Of a stretch of DNA of 64,000 nucleotides, positions 52,267 through 61,044 are shown in pieces (positions within the stretch are counted from its first letter, which is position 1; every line of letters starts with the position of its first letter). Made by a program: the position numbers and the translations under genes. The notes under the pieces were generated by a model. That model worked only from the letters and a program-made list of their open reading frames with translations. It did not search any database and was not told where the DNA came from. This DNA comes from Alphaproteobacteria bacterium. Its GTDB lineage: Bacteria; Pseudomonadota; Alphaproteobacteria; CACIAM-22H2. The DNA lies in NCBI GenBank assembly GCA_016124335.1, contig WGNX01000010.1, positions 124,001-188,000 on the forward strand, given 5' to 3'.

Positions 52267-52914
52267 ATGCCCGGCCAGACACCCCCCGAATTCGATAAGT
52301 CCTTTCAGGAAAAGCTCGATTCGCTCCTTCGGTGGCGGCGCGACGTGCGCCGCTTCCGGCGCGATCCGCTACCCGACGGCACGCTTGAAGCGCTTGTGGA
52401 ACGCGCATGCCTGGCGCCTTCGGTGGGCAACAGCCAGCCCTGGCGGTTCGTGCGCGTGCGCGATGGCGCAAGGCGCGCGACCGTGCGTGCGGAATTCGAA
52501 CGTGCGAATGCGGATGCCCTGGCGGCACAAGCACCCGAAGACCGCACGACCTATACACGATTGAAACTCGCTGGCCTCGACCGCGCACCCGAGCAGATTG
52601 CGGTGTTCTGCGACGAATCAACGGCGGCCGGTCGCGGCCTTGGCCGGCGGACGATGCCGGAGACGTTGCGCTATTCCGCCGTCGGTGCCGTTTTCGCGCT
52701 CTGGCTGGCCGCCCGCGCGCGCGGGATCGGTGTTGGCTGGGTGTCGATCCTCGAACCGGCGCGGATGAACGCGATCCTCGATGCGCCGGCCGAGTGGACG
52801 TTCGTCGCCTATCTGTGTGTGGGCTATCCGGAGATCGAGGACGATGCACCCGAGCTTGAGCGCGCCGGCTGGCAGGCGCGCGACGAACGCGCAGCACGCA
52901 TCCTCGATCGCTGA
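52267..52914 (+). CDS. bluB: 5,6-dimethylbenzimidazole synthase BluB
   Basis: 215 residues. Flavin-destroying enzyme that makes the lower ligand of cobalamin from FMNH2 and oxygen. RRDVRRFRRDPLP, then APSVGNSQPWRFVRVRDG for FMN binding, RRTMPETLRYSAVGAVFALW, GWVSILEPARMNAILDAP and FVAYLCVGYPEIEDDAPELE are those of BluB. It stands apart from any other cobalamin gene, and no cobalamin riboswitch is visible in the 112 bases before it. Confidence 0.93.
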   Translation: MPGQTPPEFDKSFQEKLDSLLRWRRDVRRFRRDPLPDGTLEALVERACLAPSVGNSQPWRFVRVRDGARRATVRAEFERANADALAAQAPEDRTTYTRLKLAGLDRAPEQIAVFCDESTAAGRGLGRRTMPETLRYSAVGAVFALWLAARARGIGVGWVSILEPARMNAILDAPAEWTFVAYLCVGYPEIEDDAPELERAGWQARDERAARILDR

Positions 52915-52921
52915 AGCGGCA

Positions 52922-54166
52922 CTATGCCCGGTTCGCGCGGATGCGGCGGATCGTCAGCATCGATGCGAAGCTTACGCATGCGCAGAGCAGGCCCGTGGCA
53001 AGCATCGTCTGCGCCACGCCGAAAGTGCCGAATAGCGTGGGCGAAAGAAGACCGGCCAGAAGGATACCGCCGAAATTCATGAACATGCGCACGCGATGGA
53101 CGGCTGCCGCCGCCGCGCGCGAGGCGCCCGAACCGCCGGCGAGCTGGATACGCATGGCGAGCGGAATATCGAAAAACGGACTGCCGAGCGCGGTGAACGC
53201 AAGGCCCGCGTACAGCGCTGGCAACAGCATGCCCGGCGGCGCCAGCAGCGCACCCAGCCCCATCGTCGCAAGCCCGGTGCCCATCCACGTACTGCCGGTC
53301 ACCATTCGCAGCGCGGAAATCGACGGCGCCACCGAGACGACGATGACGTTTGAAATGATGTTGGTGACGCCATAGGCCGCAAGGCCCGTGCCGTAGGCCG
53401 CGACGCCGGAAATGCCGAGCCAGCTTTCCCCGCTTCGCTCGATCGTCAGCGGCAGCGCGTGCCCGATGACCACGACCCAGCAGGCATCCGTCACGCTCTT
53501 GAGCATCAGCAGCGAGCGCAACGCACGCTCTTCGCGCACGATGCGGATGCCCATCGTGAACCCCGCCTCCACGCGCCCTTCGCGCGGTGGCAGCGCATCG
53601 CCAACACGCATCAGCAGATAGGCCGCAAGCAGCAGGGCTGCCGCATATACGTAAAAAAGATCATGCACCGCCATGATCGCGGCCAGCGCGCCCGCGAGCA
53701 TCGGGCCCGTGATGCGGGCCATGCGGCGGACACCGTCAATCAGCCCGTTGGTCGCGAATAGCAGGTCGCGCTCGCGCACCAGCAGCGGCAGGTTGCCCTG
53801 CACGGTCGGCTCGAGCTGTGCGCGCATGACCGATACGGCAATTGCCGGCACGATCAGCGCGACAAACGAAGGGTAACCGAGCGACCAGGAAACCGGCGGC
53901 ACGAGAACGCAGACCGCACCCGCCACGAGAAAGAGCGACATCGCGCGACGCTGGCTGGCGCTTGCCACCAGCGTGCCGCCGATCGCCGCCCCCAGCATCA
54001 TGCAGGCCGATTGCGCGGCGCTGAGATAGCCCGCCTGCCGGCCGACGATTTCGACCGCAAGCCAGACCAGCGCCACGCGATAAAGCTCGTCGCCCGTCGT
54101 GAACACGACGAGTGCCGCCCACAGCCGCGCCACGATCGGGTCGCGCAGCGGGGCGGTCGCCCTCAC
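52922..54166 (-). CDS. MFS transporter
   Basis: 414 residues from a GTG inside the flavin-reductase stop (GTGA). Around 12 hydrophobic helices, for example LWAALVVFTTGDELYRVALV, ACMMLGAAIGGTLVASASQR, FYVYAAALLLAAYLLMRVGD. Loosely like the MFS_3/EntS-type exporters; the substrate cannot be told. Coupled to the flavin reductase gene and convergent with bluB (7 bases between ends). The much longer track ORF is read-through. Confidence 0.85.
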   Translation of the reverse strand: MRATAPLRDPIVARLWAALVVFTTGDELYRVALVWLAVEIVGRQAGYLSAAQSACMMLGAAIGGTLVASASQRRAMSLFLVAGAVCVLVPPVSWSLGYPSFVALIVPAIAVSVMRAQLEPTVQGNLPLLVRERDLLFATNGLIDGVRRMARITGPMLAGALAAIMAVHDLFYVYAAALLLAAYLLMRVGDALPPREGRVEAGFTMGIRIVREERALRSLLMLKSVTDACWVVVIGHALPLTIERSGESWLGISGVAAYGTGLAAYGVTNIISNVIVVSVAPSISALRMVTGSTWMGTGLATMGLGALLAPPGMLLPALYAGLAFTALGSPFFDIPLAMRIQLAGGSGASRAAAAAVHRVRMFMNFGGILLAGLLSPTLFGTFGVAQTMLATGLLCACVSFASMLTIRRIRANRA

Positions 54167-54735
54167 TTGCGGTTCGCGCGCGCGGCCCTGCGGGCGAGCG
54201 CCTGGAAGGCGCCGGCAGCGTAGAGAAGCGGCGTGCCGTTGCGGTGCGCATGTGCCGCGCGCACCTTGCCGATGAACACCGTGTGCGTTCCCGACTGGAT
54301 CGCGTCGACGAGCGTACAGTCGAAAAACGCGATGGCATCGGCGAGCACGGGGGCACCGGTCTTCGCGACGGTCCATTCGCCGCGCGCGAAGCGGTCTTCG
54401 CCCTGCACGCCCGTTGCGCCGGAAAAGCGGAGCGCGAGCGCCTTGTGCCGCGTCGCGAGCACGTTGACCGAGAAGCGCCCGGCGCGCGCGATGGCCGCGT
54501 TGGGTGCGGAGTTGCGGTTGACGCACACGAGGAGCTGCGGCGGTTCGGCCGAAAGCGAGCACACGGCCGTCGCCGTCAGCCCGTTGGGCCGGCCGCGGCC
54601 GTCGGTCGCAACGATGGTCACGCCGGCGGCGAGCCGGCGCATCGCGGACTTGAATTCGGCGGCGAGGATCTCGGCCGCAGCCCGGCTGCGCTTCATCGGC
54701 AGACCCATCCGATCGGAATATCCCCGACGAAACAT
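54163..54735 (-). CDS. Flavin reductase family protein (RutF/HpaC-like)
   Basis: 190 residues from ATG 54735; starts at 54708 and 54696 are also possible. FKSAMRRLAAGVTIVATDGR and GLTATAVCSLSAEPPQLLVC are the FMN-binding hallmarks, with VNVLATRHKALALRFSG and FDCTLVDAIQSGTHTVFIGK following. Supplies reduced flavin to a two-component monooxygenase, but no partner oxygenase is nearby. It is coupled to the MFS gene. Confidence 0.88.
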   Translation of the reverse strand: MFRRGYSDRMGLPMKRSRAAAEILAAEFKSAMRRLAAGVTIVATDGRGRPNGLTATAVCSLSAEPPQLLVCVNRNSAPNAAIARAGRFSVNVLATRHKALALRFSGATGVQGEDRFARGEWTVAKTGAPVLADAIAFFDCTLVDAIQSGTHTVFIGKVRAAHAHRNGTPLLYAAGAFQALARRAARANRK

Positions 54736-54900
54736 GCTGGAAGGTCAGGCAAAGGCGGCAGGCCGGGGCGCATGGGCAGGCGGATTCCGAAAAAAAGGCA
54801 CGATTCGCGGTCGACTGTAGCGCTTCCGGCCGGTTCGCGCACACGTCGCTTGCCGCCGGGGCCCGGAACGCGCTACCTACGCGCGCGCGCAACGGGGGCC

Positions 54901-55380
54901 ATGATGCGCACGTTCTTCAAATGCCTGTTTTTGCTGGCACTCCTGTCGCCGGGTTTAGCCGTCGCGCAAGGCAGTGCACGCCAGATCGAAACCGAGCTTG
55001 CGCAGGACTTCCTGGCGCTGGAGCTTGCCGGCTGGCGGCTGCCCGATCCGGTGACGGACTGCCTGGAAAGCCTGCGGCTCAAGCATCTGGAACCCGGGAC
55101 GTTCGGCGCCATCGAAATGGCCGTCGATCCGATCCTGGTCGATGGGGCAGGGCCCTTCGCGCGGCTCGTCTCGATCGACCCGGATCCGCAGAACAGGCAC
55201 CGAAGAACCGTTAGAATACAATGGCTTGTTCCGGATGGAACGGCGATCCGCACGATCGCCGACCAGTTCACGATGGCGATCAACGATCCGGGCCGGGCCG
55301 ACGAAGGCGCAAGCGGTGCGGCGGCGATGCTGCGCGAACCGGACCGGCTTGTCGTGCGCCGGGAATGCTTCGGCGGCTGA
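54901..55380 (+). CDS. Exported protein of unknown function
   Basis: 159 residues. Signal peptide MMRTFFKCLFLLALLSPGLA, cut near AVAQG. The mature part has ETELAQDFLALELAGWRLPD, one early and one late Cys (DCLESLRL, RRECFGG) that might form a disulfide, and no known motif. Separated by 22 bases from the following methyltransferase, so it may be the first gene of the polysaccharide cluster. No family recognised. Confidence 0.65.
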   Translation: MMRTFFKCLFLLALLSPGLAVAQGSARQIETELAQDFLALELAGWRLPDPVTDCLESLRLKHLEPGTFGAIEMAVDPILVDGAGPFARLVSIDPDPQNRHRRTVRIQWLVPDGTAIRTIADQFTMAINDPGRADEGASGAAAMLREPDRLVVRRECFGG

Positions 55381-55402
55381 GCCGTTAGGACGGACGGAAA
55401 TC

Positions 55403-56149
55403 ATGGATAGCGAACAGAACCCGGCTACCGACTGGCGCCAGCGCTTTCTCGCCCGCTACGTCTCGACCCACGCGGCCGTCTCGGACGCCGCGGGCAACCT
55501 TGACCGGCGCTGGCCGTTTCTGGCCAAGCTCATTACAGGCCACTTCCCGGTCGACCGCGATGCCAGGATCATCGATCTGGGCTGCGGGCATGGCGCGATC
55601 GTCTGGGCGGCACGGAAATCCGGCTATCGCAATATCGAAGGCGTGGACGCCAGCCCCGAGCAGGTCGCGATGGCCAGGACGCTCGGCATCGACGGGGTGC
55701 GTCAGGGCGACCTGATGGCGACACTGCGCGCAGCCCCTGCCGAAAGCTACGACGCGGTCGTGCTGTTCGACCTCTACCATTATTTCGATCCGGCCACGCA
55801 GTTGCGCCTTGCCGACGAAGTCCGCCGGGTTCTGAAGCCGGGCGGGCGCTTCATCATGCACCTGCCCAACGGCGAGGCGCTGTTTGCGGGCCGCGTCCGC
55901 TACTGGGACATCATGGCCACCGGCTCGTTCACACGGCGATCGATCGAGCAGCTGATGCTCGTGTGCGATTTCGCCAAAGTCACCTGCCACGAGGACGTGC
56001 CGGTCGCCCACGGCCTGAAAAGTGCCGGCCGCTATGTCGTCTGGAAACTGGTGCGCGGCGCGTTGCGGCTGGCGCTGGCTGCCGAAACAGGCGAAACCGG
56101 CGCCGACGCAATCTTCAGCCAGACGTTTCTGGCCGTCGCACACAAGTAA
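55403..56149 (+). CDS. SAM-dependent class I methyltransferase, paralogue A
   Basis: 248 residues. SAM motif I IIDLGCGHGAIVWAARKSGY, then IEGVDASPEQVAMARTLGID, AAPAESYDAVVLFDLYHYFD and RVLKPGGRFIMHLPNGEALF. Closely similar to the gene at 57318 along most of its length, though it has DLYHYFD where the paralogue has DVLEHLT. The acceptor is unknown; the context suggests a sugar or glycolipid. GGACGGAAATC precedes the ATG. Confidence 0.88.
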   Translation: MDSEQNPATDWRQRFLARYVSTHAAVSDAAGNLDRRWPFLAKLITGHFPVDRDARIIDLGCGHGAIVWAARKSGYRNIEGVDASPEQVAMARTLGIDGVRQGDLMATLRAAPAESYDAVVLFDLYHYFDPATQLRLADEVRRVLKPGGRFIMHLPNGEALFAGRVRYWDIMATGSFTRRSIEQLMLVCDFAKVTCHEDVPVAHGLKSAGRYVVWKLVRGALRLALAAETGETGADAIFSQTFLAVAHK

Positions 56150-56170
56150 AGTTATCGTCGAAACAAGAAA

Positions 56171-57310
56171 ATGCGCATCCTCTTCCTCGGCTTCGACATC
56201 GAAGGCTACGGCGGCATCGCGACCTACAGCCGGCATCAGGTCGCGGCGCTGAAGCACCTCGGCCACGCGGTCGATGTCGTGTCGATCGACAAGCAATCGG
56301 GCGCTCCGCTTGCTCCGGGTATTGCCGACCGCAAGGTTCCCTTCGAGAGCCGGCTGCGTGCCGTTGCCTCACTCGTGCGCGAGGCGATGGCCGCGCGCGG
56401 GCGGTACGACCTCGTGATGCTGAACCACGTGTATCTCGCGGGCCTCGGCTGGCTCGTGAAGAAGATTTCTGGCACGCCGTTCACCGTCAATGTCTACAAC
56501 ATCGATATTCTCGCCAAGTTGCCAGCGTTGCGCGAAGCTGCATTCGCCGCCGCCGATCTGGTGATCGCGGACTGCCAATACACGATCGACTGGATGCCGA
56601 AATACCGCAGCTTCGTGCCGCCGACGGGGCTTCTCTACGATCCGGTCGATGTAAAGTTCTTCCGCCCGGTCGCCAAGGCACAGGCGCGCGCCGAGATCGC
56701 GAAAGCCTATGGTTGGAACGATCTTGCCGACCGCTTTCTCGTGACGACCGTCGCCGCGATGCTGCTGCCGCCCAACAAGGGCCAGCGCCAGACGATCGAT
56801 GCGATCGCCAGGCTCGCCGATCCACGCATCCTCTACGTCATCGTCGGATCGGGGCCGGACCGCGAGGCAATGGAAGCCTATGCCAAGGCTGCCGGGATCG
56901 CCGCGCAGGTGCGCTTCACCGGTCGCGCTCCGCAAGAACAGCTGCCGCTTCTCTACGCCGCCGCCGATGTCGCCACGCTCGTCGCGCGTGGCGGGCCGGG
57001 CTGGGGCGAAGCGGTGCCGTTGGGTCTCATCGAAGCCGCCGCATGCTCAACCGCCTTCGTGTGCGGAAATGAAGACGGATCGCCCGAGGCAATCCTGGCC
57101 GACGATCCGTGCGGATTCGCGATTGCGCCGCTCGACGTGGACGCGCTGGCCGCGACTCTTGCAAAACTGCGCGACGATCCTTCGCTGTGCGCGCGGATGG
57201 GCGAGGCTGGCGTGCGCACCGTCGACAAGGCATTCGCATTCGACCGTTATGTCGAGCAGCAGGAGCGCCTGCTGGCGCGGTTCGTTCCACGCGCGAAGAG
57301 CGCTGCGTGA
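56171..57310 (+). CDS. Glycosyltransferase, GT4-like (1)
   Basis: 379 residues. GT-B fold. N-terminal MRILFLGFDIEGYGGIATYS, KISGTPFTVNVYNIDILAKL, then FLVTTVAAMLLPPNKGQRQT, RFTGRAPQEQLPLLYAAADV, and the donor-site block GPGWGEAVPLGLIEAAACST with the conserved Glu (EX7E region). Adds a sugar from a nucleotide donor, probably retaining. The acceptor and donor cannot be told. Between the two methyltransferases. Confidence 0.9.
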   Translation: MRILFLGFDIEGYGGIATYSRHQVAALKHLGHAVDVVSIDKQSGAPLAPGIADRKVPFESRLRAVASLVREAMAARGRYDLVMLNHVYLAGLGWLVKKISGTPFTVNVYNIDILAKLPALREAAFAAADLVIADCQYTIDWMPKYRSFVPPTGLLYDPVDVKFFRPVAKAQARAEIAKAYGWNDLADRFLVTTVAAMLLPPNKGQRQTIDAIARLADPRILYVIVGSGPDREAMEAYAKAAGIAAQVRFTGRAPQEQLPLLYAAADVATLVARGGPGWGEAVPLGLIEAAACSTAFVCGNEDGSPEAILADDPCGFAIAPLDVDALAATLAKLRDDPSLCARMGEAGVRTVDKAFAFDRYVEQQERLLARFVPRAKSAA

Positions 57311-57317
57311 GGCGGCG

Positions 57318-58052
57318 ATGAGCAGCACCCGCTTCCGTGCCCGCATCTACGCCAACTACACCGCGGCAACCTGCGCGCCGCTGGCCCCCGACTCGCTCGA
57401 CGGATTCGCCCCGCGCGCGGCACACCTCACACGCCTCATCCGCGATCATTTTCCGGCTGACCGGAACGCAAAGATCCTCGAACTGGGTTGCGGGCACGGC
57501 GCGCTGATCCATTTCGCGCGCAAGCTCGGCTACGCGAACATCGAAGGCGTGGACGGTTCCTCCGCGCAGGTCGCCGCCGCGCGCCGGCTCGGGATCGAAG
57601 GTATTCGCGAAGGTCAGTTGATGGACGCGCTGGCCGAGGCACCGGCAGAAGGCTATGACGCGGTCATCCTGTTCGACGTGCTCGAACATCTGACGCGCGA
57701 CGAGGCGGTCGACGCGGTCGACGCCATCGCGCGCGTCCTGAAGAAGGGCGGCCGGCTGATCCTGCACGTGCCGAATGGCGCGTCGCCCTTCGGCACGCTG
57801 ATGATCTATTCCGACTTCACGCACGAAATCGCCTTCACGCCGGAGAGCCTGACGCAGCTTTTCCTCGCTTCCGGCTGGACGCGCGTGGACTGCTTCGAGG
57901 ACCGGCCGGCGGTGCATGGACTCGCCAGCCTCGTGCGTGCCGGCCTCTGGCGTGCGATCCGCGCCAGTCTGCGCTTCTATCTCGCCGTCGAAACCGGCTC
58001 GCGCCAGCACGACGTGCTGACGCAGAACCTCTACGCCGTCGCGGTGAAATAG
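57318..58052 (+). CDS. SAM-dependent class I methyltransferase, paralogue B
   Basis: 244 residues. Motif I ILELGCGHGALIHFARKLGY, IEGVDGSSAQVAAARRLGIE, VILFDVLEHLTRDEAVDAVD, VLKKGGRLILHVPNGASPFG. It is the copy of the gene at 55403 that keeps the common DVLEHL loop; together they suggest an old duplication with divergence. Starts 7 bases after the glycosyltransferase stop and ends 2 bases before asnB. Confidence 0.9.
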   Translation: MSSTRFRARIYANYTAATCAPLAPDSLDGFAPRAAHLTRLIRDHFPADRNAKILELGCGHGALIHFARKLGYANIEGVDGSSAQVAAARRLGIEGIREGQLMDALAEAPAEGYDAVILFDVLEHLTRDEAVDAVDAIARVLKKGGRLILHVPNGASPFGTLMIYSDFTHEIAFTPESLTQLFLASGWTRVDCFEDRPAVHGLASLVRAGLWRAIRASLRFYLAVETGSRQHDVLTQNLYAVAVK

Positions 58053-58054
58053 CC

Positions 58055-59812
58055 ATGTGCGGCATTGCCGGCGCCTTTGCCTATGCGGCCGGCGCGCCGA
58101 GGCTGCGCGAGGGCGAGCTTCGCGCGATGCGCGATGCGATGGCCGCGCGCGGGCCGGATGGAACAGGCGAATGGTTTTCGTCTGACGGCCGGATCGCTTT
58201 CGGACACCGGCGGCTCTCGATCGTCGATCTTCGCAGCATCGCCGACCAGCCCATGCGGCTTGCCGGCACCGAGATCCGCATCGTGTTCAACGGCGAGATC
58301 TTCAACTATCCAGCACTGCGCGCGGAACTTGTCGCCGCCGGCGCCAGGTTCGAGACGACTTCGGACACCGAAGTACTCCTGCATCTCTACGCGCGCGAAG
58401 GCGAAAAGATGCTCGGCCGCCTGCGCGGCATGTTCGCATTCGCGATCCACGATCCCGCGAAAGATGCCCTGTTCGTCGCGCGCGATCCGTTCGGCATCAA
58501 GCCGCTTTATCTTGCCGACGACGGGCGCACGCTGCGCTTCGCTAGCCAGGTAAAGGCCCTGCTTGCGGCCGATGCGCCCGATACCCGGCCCGATCCGGCA
58601 GGTCACGTCGGCTTTTTCCTGTGGGGCCACGTTCCCGACCCGCACACGCTCTATCGCGGAATCCGCGCCCTGCCGGCCGGAACGTCGATGTGGATCGGCG
58701 CGCGTGGCGCAAGTGTACCAAAGCCATTCTTCGACCTGTGCACGGCTCTCGGCGCGCCGGCGTCAAACCCGCCGTCCTTGCGTGATGCCGTCGTCGATAC
58801 GGTTGCCCACCATATGGTCGCGGACGTGCCGGTGGGAGTGTTCCTGTCTGCCGGCATCGATTCGACGACGCTGGCCGCGATCGCGGCGGAAAAAGACGCG
58901 GCACAGCTCGATACCGTGACGCTGGGCTTCGATGCCTTCCGCGGGACGGACAACGACGAGACCGCACTTGCCGAAGCCTTCGCGAAGGCGCGCGGCACGC
59001 GCCAGCACACGCACTGGATCGGCCGCGCGGAATTCGCCGCCGAACGCGATTCACTGTTCGCAGCGATGGATCAGCCGACGGTCGACGGCATCAACACGTA
59101 CTTCGTCGCGCGGGCAGCGCGGCAGACCGGCCTGAAGGTCGCGCTCTCCGGCCTCGGCGGCGACGAGATCTTCGCCGGTTACCCGGGTTTCGCGCAGATT
59201 CCAACGCTTGTGCGCCGCGCGCGGCCGTTCGCGTTCCTTGGTGGCGTGTTGCGCGCCGCCACGCAAGGCTGGATCGGCGCGTTCACTTCGCCGAAATACG
59301 CGGGCGTGCTCGAATATGGCGCGACCTTCCCCGGCGCCTATCTGCTGCGCCGCGCGCTTCACATGCCATGGGAGATCTCCGGGCTTCTGCCGCGCGCCCT
59401 GGCTGCGGAGGGCCTCGCCGCACTGGGCTATCCCGACACGCTCGATCGCGGGCTTGCCGCCGTACCGTCGGACCGGCTGAAGGTTTCGGCGCTGGAGATC
59501 GCGAACTACATGCGCGACCGGCTTTTGCGCGACAGCGATTGGGCCGGCATGGCGCATTCGATCGAGATCCGCGTGCCGTTCGTCGATCCGGTCTTCCTTG
59601 CCAACGTGCTGCCCTCGCTTGGCGCGCCCGGCAAACGCGCATTGGCCGGCACGCCGGTGCCGCCGTTGCCGGCCGAGCTGACCGACCGGCCGAAGACAGG
59701 CTTCGTCGTGCCGGTGCGCGAATGGCTCATGGGCGAAGCGCATCCCGACGCTTCGCTTCGCGGCCTGCGCGGCTGGGCACGGCAGGTCTATCGCGCCTTC
59801 GTGCCGGCATGA
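58055..59812 (+). CDS. asnB: Asparagine synthase (glutamine-hydrolysing) in a polysaccharide locus
   Basis: 585 residues. N-terminal nucleophile glutaminase (MCGIAGAF, Cys2; GHRRLSIVDL; FNGEIFNY; DTEVLLHLY), then the synthetase domain with PP-loop VGVFLSAGIDSTTLAAIAAE and ALSGLGGDEIFAGYPGF. The PP-loop has SAGIDS in place of the usual SGGLDS. Copies in sugar loci are thought to amidate uronic acids or related sugars rather than make asparagine; that is inference. Its stop overlaps the next gene's possible start. Confidence 0.9.
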   Translation: MCGIAGAFAYAAGAPRLREGELRAMRDAMAARGPDGTGEWFSSDGRIAFGHRRLSIVDLRSIADQPMRLAGTEIRIVFNGEIFNYPALRAELVAAGARFETTSDTEVLLHLYAREGEKMLGRLRGMFAFAIHDPAKDALFVARDPFGIKPLYLADDGRTLRFASQVKALLAADAPDTRPDPAGHVGFFLWGHVPDPHTLYRGIRALPAGTSMWIGARGASVPKPFFDLCTALGAPASNPPSLRDAVVDTVAHHMVADVPVGVFLSAGIDSTTLAAIAAEKDAAQLDTVTLGFDAFRGTDNDETALAEAFAKARGTRQHTHWIGRAEFAAERDSLFAAMDQPTVDGINTYFVARAARQTGLKVALSGLGGDEIFAGYPGFAQIPTLVRRARPFAFLGGVLRAATQGWIGAFTSPKYAGVLEYGATFPGAYLLRRALHMPWEISGLLPRALAAEGLAALGYPDTLDRGLAAVPSDRLKVSALEIANYMRDRLLRDSDWAGMAHSIEIRVPFVDPVFLANVLPSLGAPGKRALAGTPVPPLPAELTDRPKTGFVVPVREWLMGEAHPDASLRGLRGWARQVYRAFVPA

Positions 59813-59820
59813 GGATGGCG

Positions 59821-61044
59821 ATGGACAAGCTCCGCCTCGCCTATCTGGTCACGCACCCGATCCCCTATCAGGCGCCGCTGCTGCGCATGGTGGCCGCGCA
59901 GCCCGACATCGACTTCTCGGTCTTTTTCGGCACCGACTTCACGACGCGACCGTTCGTGGCCGGCGAGTTCGGCCAGCAGATCGTCTGGGACGTGCCGCTC
60001 GTCGAAGGTTACCGGCACCACACGCTGCCGCGCCTCGACCCGCAGCCGCCCGCAGGAATCCTGGAGCCGCTCACGCTCTGGCGGCCATTGTCGCGCGGCT
60101 TTGCGCGTGCACTCGACGAAGGCCGCTTCGATGCGCTTTGGATCCACGGCTATGCGCATTTCAGCCATTGGGCCGCGATCGCGTCGGCCAAGCGGCGCGG
60201 CGTGAAGGTGCTGATCCGAGACGAAGCCACGCCGATCTCGGCCGTGCGCTCGCCCGTGAAGCGCCTTGCGAAACGGGCCTTCTTCGAAGCACTGAAGACG
60301 GGCGTGGACGCCTATCTCGCCATCGGGTCGCTCAACCGGCAATACTGGCTCGAGCAGGGCGTGCCGGCCGCGCGGATTTTCGACGTGCCCTACGCGGTCG
60401 ACAACGAACGTTTCGCCGCGCAGGCCGCTGCCGCATCATCGGGCCGCGATGCGCTCAAGCGCGCGCTTGGCATCGCACCAGGGCGGCCCGTCGTGCTGTT
60501 CTGTGCGAAGCTCATCGAGCGAAAGCGGCCACGCCTGCTGCTTGATGCGTTCGCGCGCATTCACGCCGATCCGGCAATGCGAAATCCGGTTCTCGCCTTC
60601 GTGGGTGACGGCCCGCAGCGCGGCGAACTGGAAGAAGCCGCTGCCCGACTTGGGCCCGATGCCGTGCGCTTCCTCGGATTCAAGAAGCAGAACGAGCTGC
60701 CGCCCTGCTACGACCTTTGCGACGTGTTTGTCCTGCCTTCCGGGCAGGAAGCGTGGGGCCTTGTCGTCAACGAGGTGATGTGCGCGGGAAAAGCCGTGAT
60801 CTGCTCGGACAGCATCGGTGCGGCCCCCGACCTTGCCAGGCCCGGCGAGAACGGTGCCATCTTCAGGACCGACGATGTCGACGATCTTTCGCGCGCGCTG
60901 GCCGCCGTGTTGGGCGATCCCGCGCGGCTGGCCGCGATGGGCCGGCGATCGTTCGACATCATCTCGAACTGGAGCTACCGCGAAGACGTCGCGGGCCTGC
61001 GCAAGGCGCTCGCTTCCGTCTGCCCGGGGCGGATAACGCCGTGA
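59821..61044 (+). CDS. Glycosyltransferase, GT4-like (2)
   Basis: 407 residues from ATG 59821, which has GAGG at 6 bases; ATG 59809 (ATGA with asnB) is possible. LRLAYLVTHPIPYQAPLLRM, WIHGYAHFSHWAAIASAKRR, then VVLFCAKLIERKRPRLLLDA, FLGFKKQNELPPCYDLCDVF and PSGQEAWGLVVNEVMCAGKA with the donor-site Glu pair. Retaining GT-B enzyme of unknown specificity. Its stop overlaps the flippase GTG. Confidence 0.9.
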   Translation: MDKLRLAYLVTHPIPYQAPLLRMVAAQPDIDFSVFFGTDFTTRPFVAGEFGQQIVWDVPLVEGYRHHTLPRLDPQPPAGILEPLTLWRPLSRGFARALDEGRFDALWIHGYAHFSHWAAIASAKRRGVKVLIRDEATPISAVRSPVKRLAKRAFFEALKTGVDAYLAIGSLNRQYWLEQGVPAARIFDVPYAVDNERFAAQAAAASSGRDALKRALGIAPGRPVVLFCAKLIERKRPRLLLDAFARIHADPAMRNPVLAFVGDGPQRGELEEAAARLGPDAVRFLGFKKQNELPPCYDLCDVFVLPSGQEAWGLVVNEVMCAGKAVICSDSIGAAPDLARPGENGAIFRTDDVDDLSRALAAVLGDPARLAAMGRRSFDIISNWSYREDVAGLRKALASVCPGRITP

